Part shown: one piece after another, positions 1 to 5,611 of the stretch
How positions within the stretch are numbered: the stretch's first letter is position 1
Layout of the letters: every line of letters begins with the position of its first letter
Assembly: GCA_035299065.1 (NCBI GenBank)
Contig: DATGXI010000142.1
Location: 1 to 13,539, forward strand
DNA length: 13,539 bases
Reading direction: 5' to 3'
Source of the DNA: DASPJQ01 sp035299065
GTDB lineage: Bacteria > Bacteroidota > Bacteroidia > Flavobacteriales_D > UBA2798
The notes under the pieces: model-generated
Told to the model about the DNA's origin: nothing
The model's database searches: none
The model's input: only the letters and a program-made list of their open reading frames with translations
Program-made: the position numbers and the translations under genes

Positions 1-112
1 TAGCGCCTTTAATGGCTGCTGCACCCAAACGCGTTGCTGAAATGGATGACAATGAGCCGCCCCAACTTCCCATTGGTGTGCGAACTGCTGATACGATATA
101 TACTTCTTTCAT
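1..112 (-). CDS. Acetyl-CoA C-acyltransferase (thiolase), N-terminal fragment
   Basis: Only the first 37 codons are in the window; the gene runs off the left edge. It starts at the ATG complementary to 110-112 and reads MKEVYIVSAVRTPMGSWGGS, followed by an SLSSISATRLGAAAIKGA segment. This is the classic thiolase N-terminus: the VYIVSAVRTPxG strand-turn, then the L-G-A-x-A-I-K helix. Family knowledge: thiolases condense or cleave acyl-CoA thioesters in the cytoplasm, in beta-oxidation, ketone body or butyrate-type pathways. The catalytic Cys and His lie outside the window, so biosynthetic and degradative types cannot be told apart. It is co-directional with purA, 70 bp downstream of it, and two palindromes in that gap suggest its own control. 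Confidence 0.92.
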   Translation of the reverse strand, partial: MKEVYIVSAVRTPMGSWGGSLSSISATRLGAAAIKGA

Positions 113-122
113 AAACTATTGT

Positions 123-155
123 TGATTTTTGAAATCACCAGTTTGATTTAAATCA
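123..155. promoter_or_regulatory. Two TGATTT/AAATCA palindromes upstream of the thiolase gene (candidate operators)
   Basis: Seen directly: TGATTT-TTG-AAATCA at 123-137 and the uninterrupted palindrome TGATTTAAATCA at 144-155. Both use the same 6-base half-site. Their centres are about 19-20 bp apart, close to two helical turns. They lie 10-45 bp upstream of the thiolase ATG on the minus strand, between it and the purA stop codon. A dimeric repressor site is the natural reading. The half-site is AT-rich and the two dyads differ in spacing, so chance is not excluded. No clear TAnnTTTG box was seen here. Confidence 0.4.
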
Positions 156-182
156 CGCTGCTGAAGTCTTACTTTTTACTTT

Positions 183-1466
183 TTAAACGGTTTCTGTCTC
201 CTTCTTGTTAATGGTTTGGTTCCTGTTTGGTCCCAATGAAATAACGGTAATGGGCACACGCAGTTCTTTTTCCAGGAACGCAATGTACTCTTTGAACGTG
301 CCGGGTAATTTATCCAGCTCGCTTATATTCTCGGTGCCATTGCCCCAACCCTTCATTTCAGTATAAACGGCCTCAACAGGCTTGTTTACGATGTCGTATG
401 GTTGTTTATCGGTTTTTTTGCCGTCAATTATATAGTGCGTACATATTTTTACGCTTTCAAATCCATTCAAACAGTCGGCTTTCATCATGCACAATTCGGT
501 TACACCGTTTATCATGATGGCGTATTTCAATGCTGGCAGGTCAATCCACCCGCATCGCCTTGAACGGCCCGTGGTTGATCCGTACTCATTGCCGGCTTTG
601 CGCATGCGTTCACCCACCTCGTTGTCAAGTTCGGTAGGAAAGGGGCCACTTCCCACACGGGTTGCGTAGGCCTTAAAAATGCCAATTACTTTTCCAATTT
701 TTGTTGGAGCAATTCCTAAACCGGTACATGCACCGGCTGTTGTGGTATTGCTTGAGGTTACAAAGGGGTATGATCCAAAATCAATGTCAAGCAGGGTACC
801 CTGCGCGCCTTCAGCAAGAATTTTTTTGCCTGCTGCCAATTGTTCGTTAATGAAATGTTCGCTGTCAATCAGGTTGTATTCCTTCAAAAATTCAATTCCT
901 TCAAACCATTCTTTTTCAAGCGAAGGCAAATCGTATTCGTATTTATGAAAGTCAAGTAGTTTTTTATGTTTTTCAACCAGGCTTGTGTACCTGGCTTTGA
1001 AATCGCTTGCCAGGATATCGCCAATACGCAAGCCATTGCGCCCTGTTTTGTCCATGTACGTAGGACCAATTCCCTTAAGTGTTGAACCAATTTTTTCTTT
1101 GCCCTTGGCCGCTTCAGAGGCGGCATCCAGCAATTTATGGGTTGGCAAAATAAGGTGCGCTTTTTTGGAGATGTACAAATGGTTTTTTACATCCACGTTG
1201 TATTTGGCCAAACCGGTTATTTCCTTTTTCAGGATTACCGGGTCAATTACCACACCATTGCCAATGACGTTTACCACGTTTTTACGGAATATACCTGAGG
1301 GTATGGTATGCAAAACGTGTTTTATACCATCAAATTCCAGTGTATGGCCCGCATTTGGTCCACCCTGGAAACGGGCAATAATGTCATAACCGGGGGTTAT
1401 AACATCCACAATTTTTCCTTTTCCTTCATCGCCCCATTGAAGGCCTAACAATACATCAACTGACAT
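183..1466 (-). CDS. purA: Adenylosuccinate synthetase
   Basis: The 427-residue protein has the normal length for PurA, the cytoplasmic enzyme that joins IMP and aspartate using GTP in the first committed step of AMP synthesis. Hallmarks are all present: the N-terminal LQWGDEGKGKIVDV nucleotide-binding loop with the catalytic Asp, GGPNAGHT with the catalytic His, STLKGIGPTYMDKTGRNGLR near residues 128-147, the GAQGTLLDIDFGSYPFVTSS segment, the TTGRSRRCGWIDL segment that binds aspartate/IMP, and the C-terminal SLGPNRNQTI guanine-binding motif. The ATG at 1464-1466 begins exactly at the family N-terminus. It is the third gene of a compact minus-strand cluster, 13 bp after the STAS gene stop, and has no obvious Shine-Dalgarno, as usual in Bacteroidota. 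No terminator was found after it. Confidence 0.99.
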   Translation of the reverse strand: MSVDVLLGLQWGDEGKGKIVDVITPGYDIIARFQGGPNAGHTLEFDGIKHVLHTIPSGIFRKNVVNVIGNGVVIDPVILKKEITGLAKYNVDVKNHLYISKKAHLILPTHKLLDAASEAAKGKEKIGSTLKGIGPTYMDKTGRNGLRIGDILASDFKARYTSLVEKHKKLLDFHKYEYDLPSLEKEWFEGIEFLKEYNLIDSEHFINEQLAAGKKILAEGAQGTLLDIDFGSYPFVTSSNTTTAGACTGLGIAPTKIGKVIGIFKAYATRVGSGPFPTELDNEVGERMRKAGNEYGSTTGRSRRCGWIDLPALKYAIMINGVTELCMMKADCLNGFESVKICTHYIIDGKKTDKQPYDIVNKPVEAVYTEMKGWGNGTENISELDKLPGTFKEYIAFLEKELRVPITVISLGPNRNQTINKKETETV

Positions 1467-1479
1467 TTTTCTTAACGAA

Positions 1480-1827
1480 TTATTTTACAATACTTGCTAC
1501 GGCCGAATCAACATCGGGATGAATCCTGAACAACGTATTTAGTTTAGTAATTACAAGTAACTGGCTTATTTTTTCGGTAACAGCAGCAATGGCAATATCG
1601 CCTCCCAAATTGCGTGATTTGGTAAGAAAATTAACCATGATGTTTAGTCCGCTACTGTTCATGTATTCAAGCTTATTGAAGTCGAATACCACTTTATTTC
1701 CATTCTTTTTCAGCAATGATTCAAAATCATCAAGCAAAGCCCCGGCCACAGCTTTGTCCATCAGCCTTCCGGCAAAATGCACAACTGCGTGGGTGTTTTT
1801 TTCGTCAACCGAATATTTAAATTCCAT
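1480..1827 (-). CDS. STAS-domain protein (anti-sigma factor antagonist type)
   Basis: A 115-residue single-domain protein. The pattern is a STAS fold: strand VVHFAGRL, helix around 25-41, strand KVVFDFNKLEYM, then N57-S58-S59-G60-L at the position of the regulatory phospho-serine of SpoIIAA/RsbV proteins, then helix NIMVNFLTKSRN and strand DIAIAAV. In the characterised family this serine is phosphorylated by an RsbW/SpoIIAB kinase and dephosphorylated by a SpoIIE/RsbU phosphatase, controlling a sigma factor or another partner. Here an Asn replaces the Asp that usually precedes the two serines. No kinase gene is nearby. The gene sits between the Fur-type regulator (11 bp gap) and purA (13 bp gap), so co-transcription is likely. 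Its actual partner is not known from the sequence. Confidence 0.92.
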   Translation of the reverse strand: MEFKYSVDEKNTHAVVHFAGRLMDKAVAGALLDDFESLLKKNGNKVVFDFNKLEYMNSSGLNIMVNFLTKSRNLGGDIAIAAVTEKISQLLVITKLNTLFRIHPDVDSAVASIVK

Positions 1828-1838
1828 TTGCGTGTGTT

Positions 1839-2279
1839 TTATTTTTTTGTTGTACGCTGGGCATAAAAATACAAAGTATGGTGTAATACTTCGACATTGA
1901 ATACCTCTTCAATTGTTTTTTTTATGTGTTGTATGCGCGGGTCGCAAAATTCAAGCACTTCGCCCGTGTCAGTGCAAATAACATGATCGTGCTGTTTACT
2001 TGCAAATGATTTTTCAAACTGGGCCTGGTTGGTACCAAACTGGTGTTTTCGTACAAGGTCACAACTTAACAGCAACTCAATGGTGTTATAAAGCGTGGCG
2101 CGGCTAACCCGGTACTTTTTATTTTTCATCTTCACGTAAAGCGACTCGATATCAAAATGGCCTGTATAATCATAAATCTCGTTGAGTATAGCAAACCGCT
2201 CAGGTGTTTTGCGGTGGCCATGCTGCTCCAGAAATTTGAGGAAAATTTGCCTTACAGTCTCTTTAATTTCTTCGTTCAT
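1839..2279 (-). CDS. Fur-family transcriptional regulator
   Basis: A cytoplasmic repressor of about 146 residues. The winged-helix N-terminus has RKTPERFAILNEIYDYTGHFDIESLY and a recognition-helix region YRVSRATLYNTIELL, both typical of Fur/Zur/PerR proteins. The C-terminal metal-binding and dimerisation part contains HDHVICTDTGEVLEFCDP and a closing VLHHTLYFYAQ strand. The first Cys of the usual CxxC is present (ICTDTG) but the second is Thr, and there is no C-terminal CxxC, so the two-CxxC structural zinc site is absent. Metal specificity (Fe, Zn, Mn or peroxide) cannot be assigned. I use the ATG at 2277-2279; the TTG three bases upstream would add one residue and is less likely. It is the first gene of the fur-STAS-purA cluster, with a plausible promoter at 2299-2328. 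Confidence 0.95.
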   Translation of the reverse strand: MNEEIKETVRQIFLKFLEQHGHRKTPERFAILNEIYDYTGHFDIESLYVKMKNKKYRVSRATLYNTIELLLSCDLVRKHQFGTNQAQFEKSFASKQHDHVICTDTGEVLEFCDPRIQHIKKTIEEVFNVEVLHHTLYFYAQRTTKK

Positions 2280-2298
2280 CAATAATGGTCAAAGGCCT

Positions 2299-2328
2299 AA
2301 ATTATACACTTTAAAACAATAATGGCAA
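2299..2328 (-). promoter_or_regulatory. Candidate promoter for the fur-STAS-purA cluster
   Basis: On the minus strand, TTG (complement of 2326-2328) is followed after 19 bases by TATAATTT (complement of 2299-2306). This fits the Bacteroidota TTG-N17-23-TAnnTTTG plan except for the final G, and also resembles a general -10 TATAAT. It would start transcription about 15-20 bp upstream of the ATG at 2279. The 9-mer CAATAATGG occurs at 2317-2325, inside the promoter spacer, and again at 2280-2288, next to the start codon. That arrangement would suit autoregulation, but no canonical Fur box was recognised. Confidence 0.45.
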
Positions 2329-2467
2329 TCTTTTTTTGCACCGAAACCTATGTCACGGTATGTTTTAAAGCGCTGATTGTCTATGTGTTGATTTTAAAGA
2401 CCGCATGAAAACAGGCTTTATTAACCAATAGGAGCAAAAATGCGAACTGAACTTTTTCATTTATCCA

Positions 2468-2501
2468 TTGTATTAACTGCTAAAAGGGAAGGTTACTTTT
2501 T
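2468..2501 (+). promoter_or_regulatory. Weak candidate promoter for the DUF1287 gene
   Basis: TTG at 2468-2470, a 23-base spacer and TACTTTTT at 2494-2501 match the Bacteroidota promoter plan with a mismatch at the last base of the -7 box and the longest allowed spacer. The start codon follows 24 bases later. The evidence is a motif match in an AT-rich region only. The rest of the 246-bp gap between the fur-type and DUF1287 genes holds an inverted repeat CTTTAAAAC (2309-2317) / GTTTTAAAG (2362-2370), with a further TTTTAAAG at 2392-2399, and no gene. Confidence 0.25.
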
Positions 2502-2525
2502 TTATACAAGCCCATTATACATTAC

Positions 2526-3107
2526 ATGAAAACACTTGTTTTAATAGCACAATTTGCAGGTTTGGTGGCGGGTGAACCAACGGTTGAATACAACCATGAA
2601 CTGGTTAACGCGGTAAAAGCGCAAACAAAGGATACCGTTGTTTACGATGGGAGTTATTTTGTGTTGAAGTATCCAGGGGGCGATGTTCCAAAAGGAATTG
2701 GTGTGTGTACTGATGTTGTTATTCGTTCATACCGTATGATTGGTTTTGATTTGCAAAAACTTATTCATGAAGACATGAAGCAGGCATTTGCGGTATACAA
2801 CAAACGCAGGAAAAGCAATAAAATTGACGCCAGTATTGATCACAGGCGTACACCCAATATGCAAACATTTTTTACGCGACAGGGTGCTAAATTACCTGTT
2901 ACGGATAAAGAAGAAGATTATTTACCAGGCGATATTGTGTTTTGGGATGTGGCTTACGGCCATGTGGGTATGGTGGTTGACGAAAAAGTTCCCGGTACAA
3001 ACCGTTATTATATTGTACACAACATTTGTTGCGGCAATAACATGGAAGATTTTTTATTCGGAGCAAAAATTGTGGACCACTATCGCTGGAATCCCAAAAA
3101 GAAATAA
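2526..3107 (+). CDS. DUF1287 protein, predicted exported NlpC/P60-like papain-fold protein
   Basis: A 193-residue protein recognised as the DUF1287 family (to which E. coli YijF belongs, from memory) by YPGGDVPKGIGVCTDVVIRS (residues 49-68), LIHEDM (79-84), SIDHRRTPNMQTFF (103-116), DYLPGDIVFW (131-140), GHVGMVVD (145-152), VHNICCG (164-170) and the closing DHYRW. The order Cys61, His146, then a polar/His165 site resembles the catalytic Cys-His arrangement of NlpC/P60 and CHAP peptidases or amidases, suggesting a peptidoglycan or amide substrate; this is inference, since the family is uncharacterised as far as I know. The N-terminus (Lys2, then about 15 hydrophobic residues ending AGLVAGE) looks like a short signal peptide. 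It lies 94 bp upstream of the BlaI/M56 pair on the same strand, which suggests an envelope-related role. Confidence 0.9.
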   Translation: MKTLVLIAQFAGLVAGEPTVEYNHELVNAVKAQTKDTVVYDGSYFVLKYPGGDVPKGIGVCTDVVIRSYRMIGFDLQKLIHEDMKQAFAVYNKRRKSNKIDASIDHRRTPNMQTFFTRQGAKLPVTDKEEDYLPGDIVFWDVAYGHVGMVVDEKVPGTNRYYIVHNICCGNNMEDFLFGAKIVDHYRWNPKKK

Positions 3108-3126
3108 TCTGACACGCATTTTCGTT

Positions 3127-3181
3127 ACTGATAATCAGTCAATTTACTAGTTTTAACAAATTAGTAATCTGTTCGTACGAA
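3127..3181. promoter_or_regulatory. Three palindromes upstream of the blaI-like gene (candidate operators)
   Basis: Three perfect dyads lie in 55 bp: ACTGAT-A-ATCAGT at 3127-3139, TTACTA-N12-TAGTAA at 3144-3167, and TTCGTACGAA at 3172-3181. The last sits immediately upstream of the -7 box, in the promoter spacer, where a bound repressor would block RNA polymerase. BlaI/MecI repressors bind paired dyads in the promoters of their own operons. The TTACTA/TAGTAA arms resemble the TACT/AGTA ends of known bla operators, but which dyad is used here is inference. Confidence 0.5.
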
Positions 3182-3189
3182 ATATTTCC

Positions 3190-3197
3190 TACCTTTG
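3190..3197 (+). promoter_or_regulatory. Bacteroidota -7 box (TACCTTTG) of the blaI-like gene
   Basis: TACCTTTG matches the TAnnTTTG consensus exactly and ends only 4 bases before the ATG at 3202. In this promoter class transcription starts a few bases after the box, so the mRNA would have essentially no 5' leader. No good TTG was seen about 20 bases upstream; the -33 region falls on CTGTTCG (3169-3175), which overlaps the TTCGTACGAA dyad. The identical box precedes the tRNA gene at 5471. Confidence 0.6.
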
Positions 3198-3201
3198 GTA
3201 T

Positions 3202-3588
3202 ATGAAAGAAATTAACGAGGGTGAACCCACCAAATCGGAATTGGAAATACTGCAGGTATTGTGGAAACATGGTCCAAGCACGGTTCGTTTTGTAAACGAT
3301 TATTTAAATGAGCAGAAGAGGGCAGTACAATATACATCAACTTTAAAGCTTATGCAGATTATGACCGATAAAAAATTGCTGAAGCGCGATGAGACCAACA
3401 TGAAACATGTATATATAGCAGCGGTTGAAGAACAAAAAACAAAAGGCATGTTACTGGATAAATTTGTTGATACCATGTATGATGGGTCCCGTTCCAGTTT
3501 ACTGCTTCAATTGTTAGGCAATAAAAAGGCATCAAAAAAGGAAATAGAAGAAATAAAAGCTTTGCTGGATAAACTGGATAAAAAATAA
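3202..3588 (+). CDS. BlaI/MecI/CopY-family repressor
   Basis: A 128-residue cytoplasmic winged-helix repressor. The N-terminal part reads PTKSELEILQVLWKHGPSTV, the standard BlaI opening, followed by the recognition region QYTSTLKLMQIMTDKKLLKR (residues 47-66) and the wing. The C-terminal half (residues 80-128) is helical and charged and corresponds to the dimerisation part. Family knowledge: BlaI dimers repress their own operon until cleaved after activation of a partner M56 sensor protease. The partner gene follows 17 bp downstream. The start at 3202 is fixed by the family N-terminus, although it lies only 4 bases after a -7 box. No beta-lactamase is in the window, so the regulated target is unknown; the neighbouring DUF1287 gene is one candidate. 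Confidence 0.94.
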   Translation: MKEINEGEPTKSELEILQVLWKHGPSTVRFVNDYLNEQKRAVQYTSTLKLMQIMTDKKLLKRDETNMKHVYIAAVEEQKTKGMLLDKFVDTMYDGSRSSLLLQLLGNKKASKKEIEEIKALLDKLDKK

Positions 3589-3605
3589 CCATTTAACCCT
3601 CAACC

Positions 3606-5408
3606 ATGAACCAAATTTTGATAAAATCACTGTGCTGGACATTTGTTCACTCACTTTGGCAAGGCCTGGCCATTGCAGTGCTGGCTTCGCTTATTATCAT
3701 GTTCACCCGAAAAAGTTCTTCGGTTAAACGGTATAATTTACTGTTACTGGCGGGTGTTTTATTTTTGGCAACAACTGCAGCAACATTCTATAATGAGGTA
3801 AATAAAAATATCCCGGTCACACATCACCATGAACCAAGTTTGGCAATCGGCCAGGGTTCACCTGTTTTAGTTATACAAAACCACGATTTTCAGCAGCAAC
3901 GTAGATCGGTTTTGCAAAGTGTGGCCGGGTTTTTAACCAATAATTCGCAGGTTATTATGTTGTGCTGGTTTTTAATTTTCATGTTTAAGCTCACTTCATT
4001 TTCACGCTCACTGTTTTTTATTGGATCAATCAGACGTGTTAAGCCAACAGGTGAAATGGCTTACTGGCAGCAGCAAGTGAACGGGTTGTGTACACGGCTT
4101 AACATACGTAAACACGTACGCATGGTTGAAACAAAACGGGTGCATGTACCGTCAGTAGTGGGTTATTTTAAACCTGTAATTTTTGTACCGGTTGGATTTT
4201 TAGCCAATATTGGTGCGGCCGAGGCCGAGGCAATTTTACTGCATGAGCTGGCACATATTGTTCGTAAAGATTATGTGGTGCATTTAATTCAACATGTAGT
4301 TGAAACGGTTTTCTTTTTTAACCCGGCAGTTATGTGGTTGTCATCTTTAATAAATACCGAGAGGGAAAATTGTTGCGATGATTTTGCGGTAGCTGTAACC
4401 GGCAACAAAGTGGAATATGTTCGGGCGCTTGTTGCAACCGGTAGTTTTTCCCTGGAGCATACTAACCTGGCCTTGGCATTTGGAAAACAAAAAGAGCATT
4501 TGCTTGACCGGTCAAAAAGAATATTAACGAATTCAAACAAAACATTAAATACTATGGAAAAAACAATCATTACAACATGCATTTTATTGACAACGGGAGT
4601 GTTGTTCGCATTTTCAGGAGTAAACCACGTTGATTCGGTGTCACCGGTAAGTAAGGTTGATGCCGTTGACGAGGTAAGCGTGCTTGATTCACTGGATCCG
4701 CTGGCCCCCTTAGCGCCATTAAGCGCGGTAGACATAGTGCTACCTGACAGTTCGAAAAATAAGAAGCAGATTACTGAAAAGGAAACGAAAGAGGCGCTTG
4801 AAAAACAAATGCAGGAAATGGAGAAAGCCATGGAAGAAATGAACAAGGCCATGAAGGAATTGGAGAACGCCCAGGTGAATATGGAAAACATTGACTGGAG
4901 TAAACTGGAAGCAGAAATGAAGCAGGCCGAGAATGAAATGAAAAAAACAGACTGGGCAAAAATGGAAATAGAGCTGCAAAAGGCTGAAGAAGAAATGAAG
5001 AAAATAAATTGGGATGATATCAATGAACAAATGCGCCTGGCCGAACTGGAGATGGCTAAAGTAGACTGGAAGTCAATCGAAGATGAAATGAAACAGGCTG
5101 AAATTGAAATGAAAAATGCGCAAGCTGAGATGGAAAAAGCACGTATTGAAATGAAACATGCTGAAAAGGAGATGAAGAAATTTGAAGTACTTAAAAATAA
5201 AATTCTGACTGATTTGAAAAACGATATGCATAGCGATGATATAGGGTCCTTCAAACTTGATTCAGAAGAATTCATTGTTAATGGCCAAAAGCAGGATGCC
5301 CAAATGCATTCCAGATACTCAAAAAAGTACCTTGAAAAAGGACACTCTATTTATTACAATTACACATACAAAGGCAATACAATAACCGGTTCGGGTATTG
5401 AAAAATAG
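3606..5408 (+). CDS. BlaR1-type M56 membrane metallopeptidase with C-terminal coiled-coil repeat
   Basis: A 600-residue integral membrane protein. Hydrophobic segments lie near residues 8-33, 43-62 and 116-138. The M56 zinc peptidase motif HELAH is at residues 213-217, and the likely third zinc ligand is Glu252 in TERENCCDDFAV. A fourth membrane segment (about 319-337) precedes the part expected to face the periplasm. There is no penicillin-binding domain. Instead comes a short Pro/Leu-rich linker (DPLAPLAPL), a long Glu/Lys/Met/Ala-rich helix from about 385 to 535 containing four 19-residue repeats, and a 60-residue tail (EFIVNGQKQDAQMHSRYSKKY region). Family knowledge: ligand sensing activates the zinc protease and leads to cleavage of the BlaI partner, encoded 17 bp upstream. 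The signal sensed here is unknown. Confidence 0.94.
   Translation: MNQILIKSLCWTFVHSLWQGLAIAVLASLIIMFTRKSSSVKRYNLLLLAGVLFLATTAATFYNEVNKNIPVTHHHEPSLAIGQGSPVLVIQNHDFQQQRRSVLQSVAGFLTNNSQVIMLCWFLIFMFKLTSFSRSLFFIGSIRRVKPTGEMAYWQQQVNGLCTRLNIRKHVRMVETKRVHVPSVVGYFKPVIFVPVGFLANIGAAEAEAILLHELAHIVRKDYVVHLIQHVVETVFFFNPAVMWLSSLINTERENCCDDFAVAVTGNKVEYVRALVATGSFSLEHTNLALAFGKQKEHLLDRSKRILTNSNKTLNTMEKTIITTCILLTTGVLFAFSGVNHVDSVSPVSKVDAVDEVSVLDSLDPLAPLAPLSAVDIVLPDSSKNKKQITEKETKEALEKQMQEMEKAMEEMNKAMKELENAQVNMENIDWSKLEAEMKQAENEMKKTDWAKMEIELQKAEEEMKKINWDDINEQMRLAELEMAKVDWKSIEDEMKQAEIEMKNAQAEMEKARIEMKHAEKEMKKFEVLKNKILTDLKNDMHSDDIGSFKLDSEEFIVNGQKQDAQMHSRYSKKYLEKGHSIYYNYTYKGNTITGSGIEK
4893..5120 (+). repeat. Four tandem 57-bp (19-residue) repeats in the M56 sensor gene
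   Basis: Units at 4893-4949, 4950-5006, 5007-5063 and 5064-5120 encode DWSKLEAEMKQAENEMKKT, DWAKMEIELQKAEEEMKKI, NWDDINEQMRLAELEMAKV and DWKSIEDEMKQAEIEMKNA. Each begins with Asp/Asn-Trp and shares the pattern [DN]W-x5-[EQ][ML]-x2-AE-x-EM. The DNA copies differ at many positions, including synonymous ones, so the expansion is old rather than recent. The period of 19 is not a multiple of the heptad. Confidence 0.9.
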
Positions 5409-5470
5409 CTGATGCACAGGAGGATGTAAATTTTCCTTGAAATTAAAAAACAACATTTTAAAAAAACAAT

Positions 5471-5478
5471 TACCTTTG
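5471..5478 (+). promoter_or_regulatory. -7 box (TACCTTTG) of the tRNA-Arg gene
   Basis: An exact TAnnTTTG match 12 bases before the first base of the mature tRNA, leaving a 5' leader of roughly 8 bases. The region upstream is A-rich and lacks a TTG at the usual distance (the nearest, at 5437-5439, is 31 bases away). The 82 bp between the M56 gene and the tRNA otherwise hold nothing recognisable, and no terminator for the M56 gene was seen there. Confidence 0.55.
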
Positions 5479-5490
5479 CAACCTCTTTGA

Positions 5491-5564
5491 GGCCCCGTAG
5501 CTCAACTGAATAGAGTATCTGACTACGGATCAGAAGGTTAAAGGTTTGAATCCTTTCGGGGTCA
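5491..5564 (+). tRNA. tRNA-Arg (anticodon ACG)
   Basis: A complete 74-base cloverleaf. The acceptor GGCCCCG pairs with CGGGGTC (one G-U at pair 2-71), the D stem is GCTC/GAGT, the anticodon stem is TCTGA/TCAGA around loop CTACGGA (anticodon ACG, read as ICG for CGU/CGC/CGA), the variable loop is AGGTT, and the T stem is AAAGG/CCTTT around TTTGAAT, followed by discriminator A. CCA is not encoded; the next bases are CGA. Unusual: D-loop position 19 is A instead of G and T-loop position 56 is T instead of C, so the invariant G19-C56 tertiary pair would become A19-U56. A -7 box lies upstream and an intrinsic terminator downstream, so it is a single-gene transcript. Confidence 0.97.
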
Positions 5565-5575
5565 CGAATAAGATC

Positions 5576-5611
5576 AAAACCCCTGAACGCGAAAGTGTTC
5601 AGGGGTTTTTT
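5576..5611 (+). terminator. Intrinsic terminator of tRNA-Arg
   Basis: The perfect stem CCCCTGAAC (5580-5588) / GTTCAGGGG (5597-5605), with loop GCGAAAGT, is extended by AAAA/TTTT to 13 bp and followed by a run of six T (5606-5611). It begins 12 bases after the tRNA. The T-tract is also the beginning of the next hairpin. Confidence 0.93.

Noticed and set aside
985..1389. Plus-strand 134-codon frame within purA
   Set aside because: purA is certain on the other strand, and this frame has no family features or start context.
2280..2282. TTG as the start of the Fur-type gene
   Set aside because: It adds a single residue ahead of a normal ATG at 2277-2279, and family members do not need it.
2317..2325. 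Canonical Fur box in the fur promoter
   Set aside because: AATAATGG resembles part of a Fur-box hexamer, but there is no 19-bp inverted arrangement of GATAAT-type units.
4289..5275. A 328-codon open frame on the minus strand inside the M56 gene
   Set aside because: Its protein is Ser/Phe/Ile-rich low complexity, the mirror of the GAA/AAA-rich coiled-coil codons on the plus strand. The plus frame has clear M56 domains, so this is a compositional shadow, as are the shorter minus frames at 4740-5030.
5417..5429. A strong Shine-Dalgarno-like AGGAGG next to ATG
   Set aside because: The ATG is followed at once by TAA, so there is no reading frame. Bacteroidota also make little use of such sites.
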